NCBI GenBank assembly: GCA_032871835.1
Contig: CM065296.1
Coordinates: 113,160,146 to 113,224,145, forward strand
Direction of reading: 5' to 3'
DNA: 64,000 nucleotides
From: Dipteronia dyeriana
Lineage: Eukaryota > Streptophyta > Magnoliopsida > Sapindales > Sapindaceae
The position numbers and the translations under genes were made by a program. This document shows, piece by piece, positions 11,999 through 22,809 of the stretch. Under the pieces are notes generated by a model, which was given only the letters and a program-made list of their open reading frames with translations, made no database searches and was not told the DNA's origin. Within the stretch, counting starts at the first letter, position 1. The number at the start of each line of letters is the position of its first letter.

Positions 11999-12542
11999 GG
12001 GTTAATTGCACTAACTTATCATTAGTTTATTAAATCTAACAAGATTTTAAAAACATATCATAAATTAATACAAACACCTCCTGCTATCAAGTTCACGCGT
12101 TAACTTTAACAGTTGACTAACCTTAACAATTGGAAAATCAAATATATACTTGCCACATCTTCTCAAACATAAAATATTTTTTAATTAAAATTGAAAAATC
12201 ATTTTTTTTAAACAATGGATCGAGCTCCATTGTTGAAGGAAACAAGAGATCTTTGACGATCTCCTACTTACTGGAAAATATCGACCTCCACAATTCGTAG
12301 AGGAGACTCCTCCGTGAATTTATAGTTCCATAAGCAGTAGATATTTTTTTTTTTCAATTTTTAATAAAAAAATATTTTATGTTTGGGATGATATGATACG
12401 TGTATATTTATAGGTCTAGATTAGTCGACCGTTAAAATTAATGGATTGACTTAACGACAATAAGTGTTTTTGTTAATTTATGTTATCTTTTTAAAATCTA
12501 CCTATATTCAATAAAGTAAAAGTGAGCTAGTGTAATTAACCC
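11999..12542. mobile_element. Mutator-like MITE
   Basis: Long terminal inverted repeats of about 120 bases start GGGTTAATTGCACTA on the left and GGGTTAATTACACTAG on the reverse-complemented right. Both include AGATTTTAAAAA and CATAAATTAA. The flanking nonamers TATCATTAA (11990-11998) and TAATATTAA (12543-12551) agree at seven of nine positions, as expected of an aged 9-bp duplication from a Mutator-type insertion. There is no coding sequence. Confidence 0.65.
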
Positions 12543-12551
12543 TAATATTAA

Positions 12552-13988
12552 TTACGTGTCTTATATTTTATGTAACAATTTAATTCATACGACTAGTATT
12601 AAGTGAGATAAATCATTGATTCTACCTAAATTCTCGAATCGAATTAAGAGAATCCATCTTAGGGGTCATTTATTTTTTCTAATTAAAACTTCATGGGTCT
12701 GAATCATAATTATTAAGATATTTTGTTATGTTTTTTAAGTTGTCAAACAATTTAAAAATATCAAAAAACAATTTAGTAAAAAGTCCTGACTTTTTCACTT
12801 AATTACAAATCACTGAATTGTATTAAATGCAATCCAAAATCTTTTCTTCCGATATTATCCCTCATATATAATATATTTACAATTTTATTATAATTATATA
12901 TGGGTATAGAAATCTTATTTTAATATATTGCTTATTTTAAATAATTTTAAAAATAAAAAAAGAATTATAATTACTTCTCATATTGATAATTAATATCAAT
13001 AATTCAATACTTTATTATGATATTAGGGTGATGTTGTTATATATATATATATATATATATTGTTTTATGTGACTTTTCCTGTTGTCCCTTCTATTTTTTT
13101 TAAAAAAAAACCTTTAATTTTTTTAGTAGAAATGAAGTTTGTTTATAATCGAATAAGAAGATCATGATCATATATGTTTATATACGATATTATTTTTGAA
13201 TTGTTTTATTTCATATTATATGTATAATTATTTAACGTAAGTATAAATGTAAAATTATTTATTTTCAGATAATTTTACTTTTAAAAATAAATATATTAAC
13301 AATACATTCAAATGTGAAGAAAGAAAAAAACAAATATATCATTCAAGTTCAGATTTCAATCTATATTTAATCTAATTCAGGACTGTTCAATTTTCGGATA
13401 AAAAAAAAACAAAAGACCGCTTATTCTAACCCAAATAGCTTCTCTTAAAGTGACGCTGTCCTTTTCTCATTGCATGCCAGTGAGTGAGTCCTTCTTACTG
13501 GGAGGATAGTTGAGTATCTCATAATAAGAGTAGTTGCCTAGAAAATACAGACGACGACAACAACAAAAAAGGTTCGAAATTACGACTAGAACACCCTCAC
13601 GCCCCTAATGAGACCGTGCATCTACTAAATCAATGGCTGGAATAAACAATCAATCTAACTAGTTAATTGCACCAGAGTTAATTGTCATTCAAAGGGTGGT
13701 TCTTGAATCATAAATATCAAAGGGTCCCGCCATAAAAACTGATGAGTACTTGCAAGAACAATGTAGTATTTGATCAATTTAATTTATTTGAGAGCGTCTT
13801 TGGTACACTCGATTCTCTTGCGCTTGGAGATTGGCAATTGTTGTGTTGTGTTTTGTTTTTTGTTCTCTCTCTTTTTTCCTTTTTAATTGAGAGCTTGAAC
13901 CAGCACTCTTTAGTCACTCTTTAGTCTTTGTCTGGCGGTGGTGGATCATTTCTCTCTCTCTCTCTCTCTCTTCGTGTGAAGTGTGACA
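12552..13988. other. AT-rich intergenic, then promoter and 5' leader of the next gene
   Basis: An (AT)n tract lies at about 13041-13060. From about 13430 the base composition becomes more balanced, which fits the promoter and 5' leader of the gene starting at 13989. The open frame at 13742-13924 lies in this leader and is not called as a gene. Confidence 0.5.
13950..13971. repeat. (TC)n microsatellite in the probable 5' UTR
   Basis: Eleven TC dinucleotides end 17 bases before the ATG at 13989. CT-rich tracts close to the start codon are frequent in plant 5' UTRs and can affect expression; a role here is inference. Confidence 0.8.
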
Positions 13989-15744
13989 ATGGAAGGTGGA
14001 CAGCCCATGCTTAACTGTCTGTTGCAGCATACACTGAGAAGTCTGTGTTCATATTCTTCTGATTCTTCTTCTAGTTCCTCGAAGTGGGTGTATGCTGTTT
14101 TTTGGAGGATTCTGCCTAGAAATTACCCTCCACCAAAGTAAGAAAATAATAACTAAAATTTATATGTCAACTTTTTTTTTCTTTTTTTTTTATAGTTTAG
14201 TTAATGTTTGTAGATCGCATTACTTGATAATTTGTTGCAGGTGGGATTATGGAGGCAGTGCTCTTGATCGCTCCAAAGGCAATAAAAGGAACTGGTAATT
14301 CAAGAGGGGTTGTAGTAGTTGTAACAAATAATAACTCTTTTAAGTGTTCAAAATTTGAGTTTTAATTAATTTTTAAGTGGAATTTTGTTTGATCATTCAG
14401 GATTCTTGTTTGGGAGGATGGATTCTGTGATTTCTATGAATGTGAATGTGCCGGGAGTGGATACTTAAAGGGGAGGTTTGGAGCTGATATTTTCTTCAAA
14501 ATGTCTCATGAGGTTTATAATTATGGTGAAGGGTGAGACAAGTGATAATCCTGTAAAAAAAAAATTCCAACTTTTAAAAGGCAAAGAATATTATTAATAT
14601 TAATAATGAGTGAAATGAAGAGTATTAAAGAAGTTAAATTGCCAAAATCTGTGCTTTGCTTGATTGCAGATTAGTGGGCAAAGTTGCAGCAGAAAACAGT
14701 CACAAGTGGGTGTTCAGAGAAGCCACAAGAGAAAATGATCCTAGCATCTTCTCCTCTTGGAATTCATCTATTGAGCCTGTAAGAGAATCATTAAATTATT
14801 TCTGTTCAAGGAAATTAAATGTATGAATCTGACTTCATCATGATTTCATTTCTTGACACAGCAACCAAGGGCTTGGGAGTTTCAATTCAATTCAGGCATT
14901 CAGGTTTGTCATTTTCACTCAAACTCTCAAAGTATTAACTATCCTTTAGTAGAGTTAAATGTTGACTTTACAAGACCATTTATGATAAGTTTCTTCCCAT
15001 TTTACAGACAATTGCCATCATTTCTGTGAGAGAAGGCATAATTCAACTGGGTTCATTTGACAAGGTCCCTCTCTCTTTTCTCTTTGTTCCTCTTGGTTCT
15101 ATGTTTTTTGTGTACTAAACCAAATGGTGACATAATTTGCTCTCTAGATTGTGGAAGATCTCAACCTGGTGATTAGCGTACAGAGGAAACTGAGCTATCT
15201 CCAAAGCATTCCAGGCGTCTTTGCAATACAAAGACCATATCTACCGATCCATTATCCATACATAATCAAACCCAATAATGAAAACCAGGACACAGCTTTC
15301 TTAGCCGCAGCCGATTATGACAACAAGCACCAATTAACTGGAGCAAAAAGATTGTTCAATGAAATACCTGAGGACTCTCCAATCAAGTCCATTAATTTAG
15401 GCTGGAACAGCCCACAAAATGGCATAGCAGGCGCACCAATGTGTTCGCTACCTCCTCTTTTCCCCTCCATGCATTGCAGCCTCGGAGCTTTATTATCAAA
15501 GCTACCTTCTATTATTCCATCTTATAGTGTCAATGAATCTCCTGAGCCACCTTTGATCATCAACAACAACAATAATAATGCTGCATGCCAGAGATTGAAG
15601 GCTGATAATGGCGGCGTATCAAGTGAAGTCCAAGTTACATCGTGCCACTTAGAAGATCAAGAACAAAAGCCTGCTTACATGAACACTAATTTAGGATTTG
15701 AACTTCTTCTGAGAGGGGGAGAAAGTGCTCTAAATATCAATTAA
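13989..15744 (+). CDS. LHW-like protein with a bHLH-MYC_N-type N-terminal domain (family annotated 'WNK-related')
   Basis: Seven exons: 13989-14137, 14241-14294, 14401-14532, 14670-14778, 14862-14903, 15008-15064 and 15148-15744. All introns are GT-AG; they total 1140 nt, 379 residues plus stop. The protein opens MEGGQPMLNCLLQHTLRSLC. It continues with KWVYAVFWRILPRNYPPPKW, VWEDGFCDFYEC, GEGLVGKVAAENSHKWVF and REGIIQLGSFDKIVEDLNLV, the GAF-like fold shared with LONESOME HIGHWAY and MYC N-termini (about residues 5-200). The C-terminal half is low complexity with no bHLH domain visible. Arabidopsis relatives are often labelled 'serine/threonine kinase WNK-related', but no kinase motif is seen here. 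A nuclear regulatory role is inferred. Confidence 0.9.
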
Positions 15745-15775
15745 TTAAGTGCAGTTGTTTGTAAAATATTAGTGT

Positions 15776-15781
15776 AATAAA
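15776..15781 (+). promoter_or_regulatory. Polyadenylation signal of the LHW-like gene
   Basis: A perfect AATAAA lies 32 bases after the stop codon, in an AT-rich 3' UTR. Confidence 0.6.
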
Positions 15782-16616
15782 TGATAATCGAGGTATATGT
15801 ATTTAATATCTTGTGATCAATAGATGTTTTACTTTGCATTGAAAAAAAAATGAAAATCAAAACTGCAAAAAGCCATGATGAACAGGGCAAAGCAATAATG
15901 TGAAGAACAAAAAGAAGGAAGATTGTACTTGGAAGATGTAAAGCAAAGCTCAACAGAAACCATAATTAAAACCGTACTTATTGAGGCCAGCTTTCATAAT
16001 CAAGAGTGATTTCTTAGTAATGAGAAGAAGAAGGGTCGGGACGGGACGGCCGTGGTCTATCCCTATCTCTTGCTAGCTAATTATTGGACTCCATCATATG
16101 TAATGGTCCCCGGAAACCATATGACAGCAGATAATTTGAACACCAAAATGTTGTATGCGCCATTTGGTATCCATCCTCCGACAATTCGGATGGTCCCCGG
16201 CCTCTGCTTTTAGATTTTTTTTTTTCATAATCTATAAGAAAACGAACTGTGATTTCGTGTTACGAGACATCGAAGTTGCTCTGTTTTGTTAGATGGACAG
16301 ACATAATAAATTAATCTCTAAACAAGAACAGAACACAAAAAAACTTGATGGATTGCATTGCCTCCCCTTGATCTTGTAGCTTGACAGCAACACTGGTCGA
16401 ATATTGCCAACATTATATGTGATAGTTCGCAATGAAAACATGTACAAAGATGACAGCTTAGAAGTGGGCAATTATGTTTTGTCCTTGCTGGCCACATACT
16501 ATGATGATATATAGTAGAGCATAGATCAACCACTGTTAGGGAATAAAATCAAAGATTTTTTAGATGAGAAATTCAATTACTCTGTAAACACCATTATTAC
16601 AGTGACAACTTGACGT
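15782..16616. other. Intergenic sequence
   Basis: No gene features. The stretch ends at the left LTR of the copia element. Its last bases, ACAACTTGACGT, hold a CTTG that matches the first four bases right of the element. Confidence 0.5.
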
Positions 16617-17215
16617 TGTTGAGAAAAAATCACAAACACAAATCTAATCACAAACACAAATAATAGAAAGCAATAAAAAGAAAGAAGACATCAAAGATTT
16701 TATATGGTTCAACAATTTACCTATATCTATGGAGCGCACCGCACTCAATCCACTATTTCTCAAAGTTGATTACAATCTCTCTGTCTCTCTTTCAGTCTCT
16801 CTACAATTGTTATCTCTCTCTAGCAATTTTTCCACACATTACGCACTTCTCTCTGTTTTCAGAGTACACATAATGGTAATATTTATATGGGAGCACTAGG
16901 GTTAGCCAAATCCTAATTGGAATCCATTTCCTTTTCCAATTACTTCTAGGCGTAGGATTTTCTATTTCTCGTGAAATCCGCGTGTACCGCGGTCTGGACC
17001 GTTTTGTAGGCATGTGCCTGCACCGCGGTCCTCAACGATTGACACCACTGGAGAACACCGCTCCATATTCCGCAATGTGTGTCCACGCGCAGTCTGCACA
17101 GCTTGTCACGCTTGGACACCACCGTTGTGTGTGCCGCGGTCCAAGCTCCTGTCTCCGCCGCGCCATCTGTTGGAACTCGTTTCTTTGCTAGTTTTTGGTT
17201 TCACATATCCCAACA
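16617..17215 (-). repeat. 3' LTR of the copia element
   Basis: Its outer end reads TGTTGAGAAAAA on the plus strand and its inner end ATATCCCAACA. It shares the CCGCGG-rich segment and the TATA region (about 16872-16890) with the right LTR, but lacks the 72-bp duplication found there. Confidence 0.9.
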
Positions 17216-17226
17216 ATCTCCCACTT
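17216..17226 (-). other. Polypurine tract of the copia element
   Basis: On the minus strand AAGTGGGAGAT lies immediately before the TGTTGGG of the 3' LTR. This is the classic priming position for plus-strand DNA synthesis. Confidence 0.85.
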
Positions 17227-17319
17227 GAAGACTGAAACTCATGGACGTCCTTCATCCTTTCATGATGACTTAGTGGATAAATAACGGTGCACTCATTCTC
17301 CACTTCTTCACTCTTGAAG

Positions 17320-18080
17320 ACCCACTGAAGTTGGGCACAACTACAGTTTTTCAGTAGTGACTGGCTTGGTTAACATGTCAGATGGATTCTTAGTTCATGC
17401 AATCTTCACTAACTTCAACACTCCTTCCTCGATTAACGATCGAATAAAATGGTAGTGCCTGTCTATATGCTTGGTCCAAGAATGGAATGCCAAATTCTTG
17501 GCCAAGTGTATTGCACTTTGACTGTTACTATGCAACACGTTCATTACCTGATCGAATCCCAACTCGGCTAATAACCCTTCATATCAGTTCTGCTTGCTTC
17601 TGTCACAGCCACATACTCTGTTTCAATTATAGATATTGTCACTATCTTCTACAACTGGGACATCCAACTAATTGCGATACTCGCCATTGTAAACACATAT
17701 CCAGTGGTACTTCTTCTATGATCCACCTCTCCGGTAAAATATGAATCCACATATCCTTCTAGCTTGAGTTCATCTCTTATGAACGTTAGATATCTCTCCG
17801 TCGTACCTCGCAGGTATCTTAGGATCCACTTCACAGCCTCCCAATGAGACTTGCCCGGATTGGACATTTAATGGCTCATAACTCCCACTACTTGGGAAAT
17901 GTTTGGTCTTGTGCAAGTCATGGAATACATTAGACTTCCAATGGTTGAAGCGTAATGAATTGTAGCCATGAAGTCATTCTCCTCTTCCGTCTTCGGTCTC
18001 TGATCTTTGGACAACCTGAAGTGATTAGCCAAAGGTGTTCTTACCGGTTTCGCATCTCCCATGTTAAATCTCTGTAACAC
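17320..18080 (-). pseudogene. Copia RNase H region, degenerate
   Basis: The minus strand reads GDAKPVRTPLANHFRLSK, GSLMYSMTCTRPNISQVVG, WEAVKWILRYLRGTTERYLT and STTGYVFTMASIAISWMSQL, the copia RNase H connection and domain. It continues to a conserved HIDRHYHFIR-like segment near 17460-17490. In-frame stops split it at 17868 and again below 17649. Its role in the live family is to degrade RNA in RNA-DNA hybrids during reverse transcription. Confidence 0.85.
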
Positions 18081-18870
18081 CTTCCGAACGTAATCTGCTT
18101 ATGAAAGCTTCAATTTACCTTCTTAGTTGTCTCTGCTAATTCTCATTCCAAGGATTTGCTTTGTTGGACCCAAATTCTTCATCTCGAACTCACTTGAAAG
18201 TTGATTCTTCAAATTGTTAATCTCCTACAAATCTGCACCAGCTACTAACATGTCATTAATATAAAGTAGCAATATTACATCTCAAGTAGCCATTCCCTTG
18301 CATCAATCCATCGAACTTCTTGTACCACTGTCGGGGAGCTTGTTTTAAACCATACAAGTTCTTCGTCAACTTGCATACCAACTCTTCCTTGCCAATATCC
18401 GTAAACCCCTCCGGTTGCTTCATGTATATCTCTTCCTCTAATTCTCCATAAATAAATGTAGTCTTCACGTCTAACTTCTCCAGATATAACCCTTTTACTG
18501 CGACAATACTCAACACTAGCTGGATCCTAGTTAGTTTAACAACGGGAGAGAAAATTTCAGAGTAGTCAATACCTTCAATTTATTGGAAACCTTTGACAAC
18601 TAGTCGTGCATTGTATCTCTTGGAACCAACATGTTCCTCTTTGATCCGAAACACCCACTTATTCTGTAAGGCTTTCTTTTCTTTAGACAACTTGGCTAAC
18701 TCTCAAGTTTGGTTAGATACCAACGACTTCATCTCATCCTTCACTGCAAGCTCCTACTTGCTCACATCTTTTCCCTGACAAGCTTTATCATAGCACTCAA
18801 GTTCTCCCGCGTCTGTCAACAGCATGTATTGTAAATACTTCCTATTTGGTATAGGAGTTCGAGTTGATCT
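18081..18870 (-). pseudogene. Copia reverse transcriptase, degenerate
   Basis: Minus-strand motifs in order: KWVFRIKEE, YNARLVVKGF, KLDVKTTFIYGELEEEIYM, LVCKLTKNLYGLKQAPRQWY, then the catalytic box as YINDML where the family normally has Y-V-D-D. The changed aspartate would abolish polymerase activity. Several stops occur, for example after LVVKGFQ and in the segment following YINDML. Confidence 0.88.
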
Positions 18871-19056
18871 TCTCAAAATACTTTGAGCATATGTTACTGA
18901 AACATCTCTGAGTGGGATATGTTACTAACTCTAAGGTTGTACACCTTGCTCTTCATCATTCTGTTTAATATGTTCCATGATACTTCTGTCCGATATGTCA
19001 TTCGACCCAAAATACTCTGGCTCTTTCGGCTCAGACACTTGTGTGTTCCTGTCTTT

Positions 19057-19940
19057 TTACATGACTCTTTCATTGAAGACTACATCTCTACTTCTGATCA
19101 TCTTGTGGTTTTGATCATCACACAGCTTGTAACCAAATTCATCTTCTCTGTAGCCCATCAAGGTACACTTCACTGACTTGGCGTATAGCTTACTCCTCGC
19201 ATGATCACTTACATGTACGTAAAAAACACACCTAAACCCTTTAAGATGAGAAAGTTTTACCTCTTCCCCAATCCATATCTCTTCTGGTATAACGAGGTTC
19301 AAGGGCTTTAATGGTCCTCTATTGAGCAAATATGTTGTTATATTGACTGCTTCTGCCCGGAACTGTTTTGGCAATCATGAATGTAACTTCATTCTTCTGG
19401 CCTTCTCAATCAATGTCCTGTTCATCCGTTCTACTATGCCATTTTGCTGTGGAGTTTCAGGAACTGTCCGACTGAGCTTTATCCCGCTATAATAACAGAA
19501 TTTCTTGAACTCATTGTCTTCATACTCTCCACCATTGTCTGAATGCAGCTTTTTGATCTTTAACCCTGTCTCGTTCACAACCGTAACTTTCCATCTCTTG
19601 AAAGCCTCAAACACATCAGACTTGTGTCGTAAGAAGTAGACCCATACCTTTCTAAAATGATTGTCGATGAACGTAACAAAATACAGTTTACCTCCGGTTG
19701 ACGAGATTGAAGATGGACATCAAACATCGGTGTGCATTAGTTCCAGTTTCTCCTTTGTCGGTGCTCTTCTGGTCCTCTTAAAGCTCACTCGCTTCTGTTT
19801 TCCTAGAATGCAACTCTCACAGAAATCAACCTCAATACTCTTTAAATCTGGCAACTTTCTTTAGGAATGCAGACACTTCAGCCCTTGAGTACTCATGTGC
19901 CAAAACCTCTGGTGCCACAAGTTCGGATCATCTTTACCTT
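19057..19940 (-). pseudogene. Copia integrase, degenerate
   Basis: The zinc-binding part reads LWHQRFWHMSTQGLKCL and CESCILGKQKR at about 19930-19790. The core includes KKLHSDNGGEYEDNEFKKF and TPQQNGIVERMNRTLIEKAR (19614-19375), with D and E of the DDE catalytic triad visible. The downstream GYREDEFGYKLCD region follows to 19057. A stop lies between the two open segments at 19375-19377. Confidence 0.88.
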
Positions 19941-20019
19941 CGATCATAGCGACTGAACCAAGACCATCCTTGGTTGTGTAAAGCAACCTAGTCTTACTTC
20001 CTCGGGCAATCGTCATAGC

Positions 20020-20310
20020 TTATTTGGAAATCTTCCACTTATCACCTGTAAAAGTCGTCACATAATCATCTGACGCCAGTTGTCCAATGGAGATCAAATT
20101 CTTCCTCAAGTCCAGTATATGCCTCACAATGTTAAGCTTCCAAACTGACCCTTGCAGTTGAATCTTCACATATCCCTTCCCGGTAATATCGCATGCTTGA
20201 TCGTCACCAAAATATACTTTACCCAATTTTTCGAAGACGTAGTTCTTGAGCAACTCCCTGTGAGGTGTGGCATGGAAAGAAGTTCATGAATCTAGGACTC
20301 AGAACTCCGT
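20020..20310 (-). pseudogene. Copia protease with nonsense codons at the active site
   Basis: The open segment from 20253 to 20020 carries YVFEKLGKVYFGDDQ and ILDLRKNLISIGQL, typical of the region after the copia protease active site. Just upstream, the VLDS sequence is flanked by two in-frame TGA codons (complement of 20299-20301 and 20284-20286). The second stands where the catalytic D-S-G glycine is expected. The polyprotein could not be translated through here. Confidence 0.82.
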
Positions 20311-20389
20311 CTTACTTTTCAATAAGCAGATAAGGCAGTCATCAGACTCTTCCAATACACAATTCGCACTGCTCTTGCCCTTATCTTTC

Positions 20390-21209
20390 TTATCAGATCT
20401 ACACTCATATTGAAAGTGGCCTTTCTTACCACAATTTCAGCACTCTACATTCGTTTTGCTTCGTTGTTGGTTTCCCGAATAGTTACCCGATTCTTGGATT
20501 TGGACTTTCCTCTAGACTTTGATCTTCCCCGTCAAATTGTGTTCCGATTTCTGCTTCTACCTTCCCTACCTTCCAAATTCAATGCTGAAGATGTAGACTC
20601 CCCTAATCCCTCTTCACGCATCCTGATCTCTTCGGTCATGATCATGTTTACAATCTACTGAAAATTCAATTTTTATTTCCCAAACGAGTTGGCAATCGAT
20701 TGACTTAAACATTCTGGCAATTGGGTGAGTAGAAACGCTACCATGAACTCCTCATCAAAACCCATAGACAAGGAACACAACTCATCCTTCACTTCGTTGA
20801 ACTGATTCAGAAAATCTTTAAAGATCTGACCCTCTGTCATCTTCAAGGTTGATAACTTATTAACAAGATGGACTTTCCTTACCGTAAAAGGTTGTTCGTA
20901 TAGGAATGATAGGGTATCCATTAGATCTTTGGCAACCTGTTGATCCTTTACTTTGAAGGCGACATGTTTCGTCAAACTGAGACGAATTGCTCCCAATGCT
21001 TTTCGGTCTAAGAGTTCAAAATCATCATCATCCATGTTCTTCGGTTTTTGTTTCTTTTCCCAATCTTCATCGGTCATATCTTTTGGTCTCTCTTTTATCG
21101 GCCAATACAGATCCTTCTGGTATAGATAATCCTCAATCTGCATCTTCCAAAAGCTGAAATTCGATCCATTGAATTTCTCATTCTTGTGTTTTTCCTTCTC
21201 TGACTCCAT
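20390..21209 (-). pseudogene. Copia gag with a damaged zinc knuckle
   Basis: The start is the ATG at 21207-21209, opening MESEKEKHKNEKFNGSNF. The typical gag core FNGSNFSFWKMQIEDYL, ALGAIRLSLTKHVAF and KMTEGQIFKDFLNQFNEV follows. The frame stops at 20673. The nucleic-acid-binding knuckle at about 20440-20400 keeps C, C, H and C (NCGKKGHFQYEC), but its second position is a TGA codon. An open frame extends from the 5' LTR through the gag start, which is probably chance. Confidence 0.87.
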
Positions 21210-21274
21210 CTCTACGACGAAATCGATGACCTCAAAAAACCTAGATTTGTGTGAAAAATAATCTGCCCCAACCC

Positions 21275-21289
21275 GGAGCTCTGTTACCA
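21275..21289 (-). other. Primer-binding site of the copia element
   Basis: On the minus strand TGGTAACAGAGCTCC lies five bases inside the 5' LTR. The common plant copia site complementary to initiator tRNA-Met begins TGGTATCAGAGC; only one base of the first twelve differs. Confidence 0.88.
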
Positions 21290-21548
21290 ATTGTTGTTTA
21301 GAAAAAATTACACACACACAAATCTAATCACAAACACAAATAATAAAAAGCAATAAGAAGAAAGAATACACCAAAGATTTTACGTGGTTCAGCAATTTGT
21401 CTATATCCACGGAGCGCATCGCTCTCAATCCACTATTTCTCAGAGTTGATTACAATCTCTCTGTCTCTCTACAATTGCTCTCTCTCTCTCTAACAATTTT
21501 TCTCACACATTACGCACTTCTCTGTTTTCAGAGTACACGTATTGGTAA

Positions 21549-21556
21549 TATTTATA
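21549..21556 (-). promoter_or_regulatory. TATA box in the copia 5' LTR
   Basis: TATAAATA reads on the minus strand, preceded by CTCCCA. The same sequence is in the left LTR, so it is part of the original LTR rather than chance. Confidence 0.6.
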
Positions 21557-21695
21557 TGGGAGCATGAGGGTTAGCCAAATTCTAATTGGAATCTATTTCC
21601 TTTTCCAATTACTTCTAGGCGCAGGATTTCCTATTTTTCGCGAAATCCGCATGACCGCGGTCTGGACTGCTGTGTTGGCATGTGTCTGCACCACG

Positions 21696-21839
21696 GTCCT
21701 CAACGCTTGACACCACTGGAGAACACCGCTCCATAGGCCGCGGTGTGTGTACTATGTCCTCGCCGCAGTCCTCAACGCTTGACACCACTGGAGAACACTG
21801 CTTCATAGGCCGCGGTGTGTGTACTATGTCCTCGCCGCG
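21696..21839. repeat. 72-bp tandem duplication in one LTR
   Basis: GTCCTCAACGCTTGACACC begins at 21696 and 21768, and the following GTC begins at 21840, giving exactly 72-base spacing. The copies differ by a few bases. The left LTR has a single, shorter version near 17029. Confidence 0.85.
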
Positions 21840-21951
21840 GTCTGCACGGCTTGTCACGCCTAGACACCACAGCGGTCCGAGCTCCTATCTCTATCGCGCC
21901 ATCTGCTGGAACTCGTTTTTTTGCTAGTTTCTGGTTTTACATATCCCAACA

Positions 21952-22790
21952 CTTGTTGCCATGATCAATTCTGTTATGGTGATGAAGCAAAATATGTTCT
22001 AGTTTTTCACAAATGCTCTACCAAACAAACACATGCAACATCTGTGATCTGGCTATAAATTTGAAAAACAATGAGTATGATATTTTATAAGATTCTTGTC
22101 AGGAAAAAAAAATCATTTTAAGAATATACTGTACGATGGAATGGTTTTAAAAAAAAAAAAAATAGTTCAACTAAAATTCGTATTAGAACAACAACGGTAA
22201 GAAATTTGAAATAGACATAATTTACTACCAATTGATTAAAGCAGGTTAGCAACTGCTAGACAAAGACAATATCTATGGAGAATATTTAGGAATTGACAAG
22301 ACAAAACCAAGGCAACCCATGAAGCACTTACCATATGGCATCTGGTGTTGGACTCCGTATTGTTTTGTATTGTGTATTGAATACAAAGATGGATTTTATT
22401 AGTTTCTTTGATATTGTGATCATTTTTGAATAGTTAGTGAAGTCCAATGAAATCCATTTCCCGTTTAACAAATTTTTGTATACAAAACACCAGTACAGTA
22501 CCCATTTGAGAATCTGCCATCAAAGCTTGTGTTTTGTTTACAGCGTTTTGATGAGATTTTATCGCATCTGAACCGGCAACACCGCCTTTCTTTGTTGAAC
22601 ACCACTAAAAGACCCTAAAAGATATCAATGAATCACATGACCCCTTTTTTTTAGGTAACTCCTCCATTGCTCTGTCGCTGTGGGTTTAGCATCAATACAG
22701 ATTCATTAACAATACAGTAGCTATTATTTTTTGAAAAAGAGTTACTGTACCGAGTCGATTCAAAAAACCAATTACCATATCGTATAAGGA
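21952..22790. other. Intergenic sequence
   Basis: AT-rich, with poly-A runs and no supportable gene. A weak inverted similarity between about 22345-22375 and 22485-22500 (GTATTGTTTTGTATTG versus ACAAAACACCAGTAC) is too short to call an element. Confidence 0.4.
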
Positions 22791-22809
22791 AAGAACTGAT
22801 AACAAACCA

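Larger units (their letters stand above)
16617..21951 (-). mobile_element. Ty1/copia LTR retrotransposon, complete in outline but inactive
   Basis: The element is 5335 bp and reads on the minus strand. LTRs of 599 bp (left) and 657 bp (right) start TGTTGGGATATG and end CA in element sense. Inside lie a PBS resembling the initiator-Met tRNA site, then gag, protease, integrase, RT and RNase H in copia order, then a PPT. Sequence motifs and the PBS suggest the Tork/Tnt1-type group (inference). Many nonsense changes and the diverged LTRs show it is old. No clean 5-bp target duplication is present; CTTG occurs near both ends, displaced by four bases on the left. Confidence 0.93.
21295..21951 (-). 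repeat. 5' LTR of the copia element
   Basis: It spans TGTTTAGAAAAA to ATATCCCAACA on the plus strand. A TATAAATA on the minus strand at 21549-21556 is a probable promoter. A 72-bp unit is tandemly duplicated at 21696-21839. Confidence 0.9.

Noticed and set aside
16612..21956. Exact 5-bp target duplication for the copia element
   Set aside because: The five bases outside the LTRs (GACGT and CTTGT) do not match. CTTG occurs near both sides but displaced by four bases on the left, so it is not counted as a duplication.
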